Assembly (NCBI RefSeq): GCF_900141895.1
Contig: NZ_FQYT01000012.1
Location: 1-64,000 of the forward strand
Reading direction: 5' to 3'
Origin: Parasporobacterium paucivorans DSM 15970
GTDB lineage: Bacteria > Bacillota > Clostridia > Lachnospirales > Lachnospiraceae
DNA: 64,000 bases
The notes beneath the pieces are model-generated. The model did not search any database and was not told where the DNA came from. It saw nothing but the letters and a program-made list of their open reading frames with translations. Position numbers and translations under genes: made by a program. How positions within the stretch are numbered: position 1 is the first letter of the stretch; every line of letters begins with the position of its first letter. This document shows, one piece after another, positions 61,050 to 64,000 of the stretch.

Positions 61050-61982
61050 TCAATTCAGCAAATCCGAAAAAAGGGTTTCGACGGCTGCATCATAATCATG
61101 CAGGCGCTCCGATTTCCTGATCCTCTTGATGTATTTTTCACTGTCAGGGAACAGCTCAATCATATAGGCCCATAGTTCCTTCATCTTAAACAGGATATTC
61201 CTGTCTCCGAAAAGGATCCCTTTGTAGTCTTCATAGATTCTGTCATGAAAAGTTTTGATAACCTCTCTGCCTGGAACCTCTTTTTTCTGGATTTCCCAGG
61301 CAAGCCCGGGGTTTGCCACAAGTCCTCTTCCCAGCATGATTCTATCCACTTCAGGAAAGTCTATCTTAAACTCCTCGAAATCCTCTCTGGTGAAAATATC
61401 CCCATTATAACATACCGGATTACGGCTTATTGCCAGCGCCTCCCCAAAGACCTCCCGGTTTGGACGGTTTTTATAAAAATCTTTCTGAACCCGGGGATGA
61501 ATAATCAGCTCTTTCATCGCGTATTTATTGTATATTTTCATCAGTTCCCGAAACTCCTCCGGATTGTCCTTGCCTATCCTGGTTTTTATGGAGATGTCCA
61601 TGACATTTTCCGAGAAAATTCTGTCCAAAAACCGGTCCAGTTCATCCCGCAGGGCAAGAAATCCGGATCCTTTATTCTTGGACACCACTGTTCCGGAAGG
61701 ACAACCCAGATTTAAGTTTACTTCCTTATATCCAAGGATTTTTATTTTCTCTGCGGCATAAATGAAATCCTCCGCATTATTGGTAAGAATCTGGGGAACC
61801 AGTTCGTATCCTCTGTTGTTCTCCGGAAGAATATCATTTAAGTCCCTGTTTTTAAATCCCTTACTCCTGCTCGGAACTATAAAAGGAGAAAAATATTTAT
61901 CTGTGTTATTGTAACAGGCAAAATGTGCATTTCTGTATAAATATCCTGTTACGCCTTCCATGGGTGCAAAATACAACTTCAT
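61050..61982 (-). CDS. tRNA-dihydrouridine synthase
   Basis: A 310-residue FMN enzyme that reduces uridines in tRNA. It has the PMEGVTGYLYR start, NLGCPSGTVVSKNKGSGFL with the catalytic Cys, SIKTRIGKDNPEE and GRGLVANPGLAW. The exact Dus subtype is not assigned because subfamily differences need alignment. Confidence 0.9.
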   Translation of the reverse strand: MKLYFAPMEGVTGYLYRNAHFACYNNTDKYFSPFIVPSRSKGFKNRDLNDILPENNRGYELVPQILTNNAEDFIYAAEKIKILGYKEVNLNLGCPSGTVVSKNKGSGFLALRDELDRFLDRIFSENVMDISIKTRIGKDNPEEFRELMKIYNKYAMKELIIHPRVQKDFYKNRPNREVFGEALAISRNPVCYNGDIFTREDFEEFKIDFPEVDRIMLGRGLVANPGLAWEIQKKEVPGREVIKTFHDRIYEDYKGILFGDRNILFKMKELWAYMIELFPDSEKYIKRIRKSERLHDYDAAVETLFSDLLN

Positions 61983-62012
61983 AAATAATGACTCCTTTTT
62001 AGTTCGCTTATA

Positions 62013-62789
62013 TTACCGGTTCAAATACTTGTCGACTTTCCGTTTTTCCAGGAATGCCTTCATTCCTTCCTTTTGATCTTCGGTTTCAAAGCAGTTGCCA
62101 AATAATTTTTCTTCTATTACCAGGGCGCTGTCCATATCCGTCTGAAGTCCTTCATTTATAGCTTGTTTGGATGCCCTTACTGCAATCGGTGCGTTTCTCG
62201 CGATCTTTCCAGCCATTTTCTCTGCCGCTTCCATCAGCTCTCCCAAAGGATAAACCGCATTCACGAGGCCAACCCGGAGAGCTTCATCTGCCTTGATGTT
62301 AGAGCATGTATATATCAGCTCTTTCGCTTTCCCTACTCCTACTATCCTGGCAAGTCTCTGGGTTCCTCCAAATCCGGGCGTGATTCCCAGACCGGTCTCG
62401 GGCTGACCAAATACCGCATTGTCAGAGCACAGTCTTATATCACAGCTCATAGCTAATTCACAGCCGCCGCCCAGGGCAAAACCATTTATGGCAGCAATTA
62501 CCGGGATTGGAAATAATTCAATTTTACGGAATACATCATTCCCCACTTTCCCGAACTCTTCACCCATGCTTTTCGTCAACGCAGACATCTCCCCGATGTC
62601 CGCCCCTGCAACAAAGGATTTCTCACCGGCACCTGTAATGATGACGGCTCTCACAGTCTCCATATCCACGGCATCAAACGTCTGTCCAAGTTCCTTCAAC
62701 ACCACGGAATTAAGCGCATTCAGCGCCTTTGGCCGGTTCAGTGTGATTATTCCAACATTTCCCTTTTGTTCATACAAAATAAATTCCAT
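62013..62789 (-). CDS. Enoyl-CoA hydratase/crotonase
   Basis: A 258-residue crotonase. The oxyanion-hole and catalytic motifs are AGADIGEMSA, AINGFALGGGCELAMSCDIR and FGQPETGLGITPGFGGTQRLAR, with the two Glu catalytic residues present. In clostridia this enzyme (Crt) dehydrates 3-hydroxybutyryl-CoA to crotonyl-CoA for butyrate. No other butyrate-pathway gene is next to it, so the role is likely but unproven. Confidence 0.88.
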   Translation of the reverse strand: MEFILYEQKGNVGIITLNRPKALNALNSVVLKELGQTFDAVDMETVRAVIITGAGEKSFVAGADIGEMSALTKSMGEEFGKVGNDVFRKIELFPIPVIAAINGFALGGGCELAMSCDIRLCSDNAVFGQPETGLGITPGFGGTQRLARIVGVGKAKELIYTCSNIKADEALRVGLVNAVYPLGELMEAAEKMAGKIARNAPIAVRASKQAINEGLQTDMDSALVIEEKLFGNCFETEDQKEGMKAFLEKRKVDKYLNR

Positions 62790-63153
62790 AAAAAGTACCT
62801 CCTCATATTTAGATCATTTCATCAATAGTATTCTATTTTAGAATGACTGTTGATTCTGTTTTTGGGCCTAAAATGAAAATTTTTTCCGTGCATCTGCCTA
62901 AAGCCGAGCCCATACGACAAGCCCCTTAATCGGGGGAATCGTTATATTTATTCTACTCCTTTTAGAATTTTATTCAAGAATAATTTCAATCCATCCAACT
63001 TATCCACCAGACGAATTAATAAACAACTCTTTGGATTAATCCACTAAGTATATGAATGCTCACTCCCTCTGGATAAATAATCTGAATACTATGTGATACA
63101 ATGTGTTTAATAAAGGTCGATGGCCTGAAAAGTGCTTGAAAGGAGCAATAAAA
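62790..63153. other. Intergenic region between crotonase and the binding protein
   Basis: A 364-base divergent gap. It holds presumed promoters for both flanking genes, but I see no strong consensus; TACAAT about 50 bases before the lipoprotein gene could be its -10. No coding gene or known RNA element is seen. Confidence 0.4.
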
Positions 63154-64000
63154 ATGAAAAAAACTAAACTCTTCACATTACTCGTCTGCCTCATATCCAT
63201 TCTTTCCGTTAGTCTGATTGGATGCGGCACCGGCGGAACAAACACTGGGAACACATCCGACACCACAGACAACAGCGAAAGAACCAGTATCAAAATAGGT
63301 GTACCCGTTCCTCTCACCGGCGGCCTGGCAAACTTTGGCACCGGAAGCCCATTCATAGAGGAATTGGCTGCAAAGGCAATCAACGACCAGGGCGGTATCT
63401 ACATTAAAGAACTCGACAAAAAACTCCCCGTAGAACTTATCTTCATGGATACAGAGAGCAGCCAGACAAAAGCCAGCGAAGCTGCCACTAAACTTGTTAC
63501 GGAAAACAAAGTCGACATGCTCGTTGTAAGACATACTCCTGACACAGTAAATCCTGTTTCCGCAGTTGCTGAACGTTACGGAGTTCCATGCCTCTCAATG
63601 GATGCAGCCTCAGACGCGTGGCTTGCCAGCGGAAAACACGTATGGAGCTACCATGCATTCTGGAAAGTCGATTCTATCTACAAAACATTTGAAAGCATCT
63701 GGGAAAAAGCCGGCCTCAAGGGCGCTAAAGTAGGCGTTGTCTTCCCTAACGATCCAGATGGAACCACCTTTTCCCCAATATTTGCAAAAGGGTTCAAGAA
63801 AGACGGATTTGGAATGGTAGATCCAGGATTTGTCACAAGCGGAACCAATGACTACACCTCCATAATCAAAGACTTCAAGGATAAAGGCGTTGAAATCGTT
63901 ACAGGCGTCAACATCACTCCTGACTTTGCAACTTTCTGGAGCCAGTGCCAGCAGCTGAACTTTAAACCTAAAATGGTTACTATGGGTAAAGCACTGCTCT
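63154..64000 (+). CDS. Branched-chain amino-acid-type ABC substrate-binding lipoprotein (partial)
   Basis: An open frame runs past the window end, so only the first 282 residues are seen. A basic, hydrophobic signal ends in the lipobox SLIGCG, followed by a Gly/Thr linker. The mature part matches the Leu/Ile/Val-binding type I fold: IKIGVPVPLTGGLANFG, AKAINDQGGI and ELIFMDTESSQTKASEAATKL. ATG 63154 has AAAGGAG upstream. It probably begins a liv-type transporter operon. The ligand may be an amino acid or another small molecule. Confidence 0.9.
   Translation, partial: MKKTKLFTLLVCLISILSVSLIGCGTGGTNTGNTSDTTDNSERTSIKIGVPVPLTGGLANFGTGSPFIEELAAKAINDQGGIYIKELDKKLPVELIFMDTESSQTKASEAATKLVTENKVDMLVVRHTPDTVNPVSAVAERYGVPCLSMDAASDAWLASGKHVWSYHAFWKVDSIYKTFESIWEKAGLKGAKVGVVFPNDPDGTTFSPIFAKGFKKDGFGMVDPGFVTSGTNDYTSIIKDFKDKGVEIVTGVNITPDFATFWSQCQQLNFKPKMVTMGKALL

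Noticed and set aside
63121-63136. GG-N10-GC sigma-54-like element before the binding-protein gene
   Set aside because: It lies about 18 bases before the ATG and overlaps the ribosome site, too close for a promoter.
63060-63534. Two minus-strand frames over the binding-protein gene
   Set aside because: Antisense shadows of a clear lipoprotein coding region with its own SD and lipobox.
1-64000. tRNA, rRNA, CRISPR or transposase content
   Set aside because: No cloverleaf-like T-arm sequence, no regular spacer-repeat array and no transposase or integrase motif was noticed on either strand, though a search program could catch weak cases.

Overview
The window looks like a chromosomal segment of an anaerobic, flagellated Firmicute of the class Clostridia, most likely Lachnospiraceae. 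Supporting signs are strong AGGAGG-type ribosome binding sites, a T-box leader, a clostridial AgrB/AgrD peptide locus, ferredoxin-dependent indolepyruvate oxidoreductase, hybrid-cluster protein, acetate kinase, crotonase, and families common in Lachnospiraceae (DUF1846, DUF5317, DUF5685). No rRNA, tRNA, CRISPR array, transposase or complete mobile element was found. Genus is not assignable by eye.

Layout. 1-4.9 kb: fliD-fliS-fliT-like flagellar operon (minus strand, SigD-like promoter), divergent from a ParA ATPase and a ComFB-family gene. 4.9-9.9 kb: an agr-type quorum-sensing block (AgrB, a 42-codon AgrD-like peptide, a kinase-less sensor-like membrane protein, DUF5317) between two c-di-GMP-type proteins (GGDEF/HD-GYP and tandem HD/HD-GYP). 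9.9-19.8 kb: a long minus-strand run (ZIP transporter, nitroreductase, ferritin-like protein, YhhN, FdhD, CAT-like acetyltransferase, RlmI, lipoprotein amidase, DUF1846, hydrolase, MFS, ArsR).

19.9-25.5 kb: an eight-gene sulfur/Fe-S operon (MBL-rhodanese, TusA, DsrE, IscS-like, IscU-FSCA fusion, DUF1801, Rieske, MetK). Its IscS-like protein has lost the PLP lysine and three further cofactor-pocket residues, so it is unlikely to be an ordinary cysteine desulfurase. I consider this the most unusual system here. Divergent from it, a consensus promoter followed by a leader terminator drives an 8.8-kb cyclic beta-1,2-glucan synthase gene (25.8-34.6 kb).

34.7-42.5 kb: P-type H+-ATPase, acetate kinase, a zinc-ribbon protein, a J-domain/DUF5685 unit, and tRNA-modification genes (TcdA, TtcA-like). 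42.6-51.4 kb: six overlapping genes resembling the late staphyloxanthin pathway (two CrtN/CrtI-like desaturases, CrtQ-like glycosyltransferase, CrtO-like acyltransferase) plus a PEP-synthase-like protein and an MFS transporter. No carotenoid synthase is present, and three copies of a short palindrome sit in the coding sequence. 51.5-53.7 kb: hybrid-cluster protein and cupin behind a candidate FNR/HcpR site. 54-55.5 kb: a surface protein of unknown function and a PHP phosphatase. 55.6-59.6 kb: T-box-controlled iorA-iorB-arylacetate CoA ligase, suggesting aromatic amino-acid synthesis or salvage by reductive carboxylation. 59.7-64 kb: small membrane protein, SDR, Dus, crotonase, and the start of a branched-chain amino-acid-type binding lipoprotein that runs off the window.

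All assignments come from reading motifs by eye. No database search was run.
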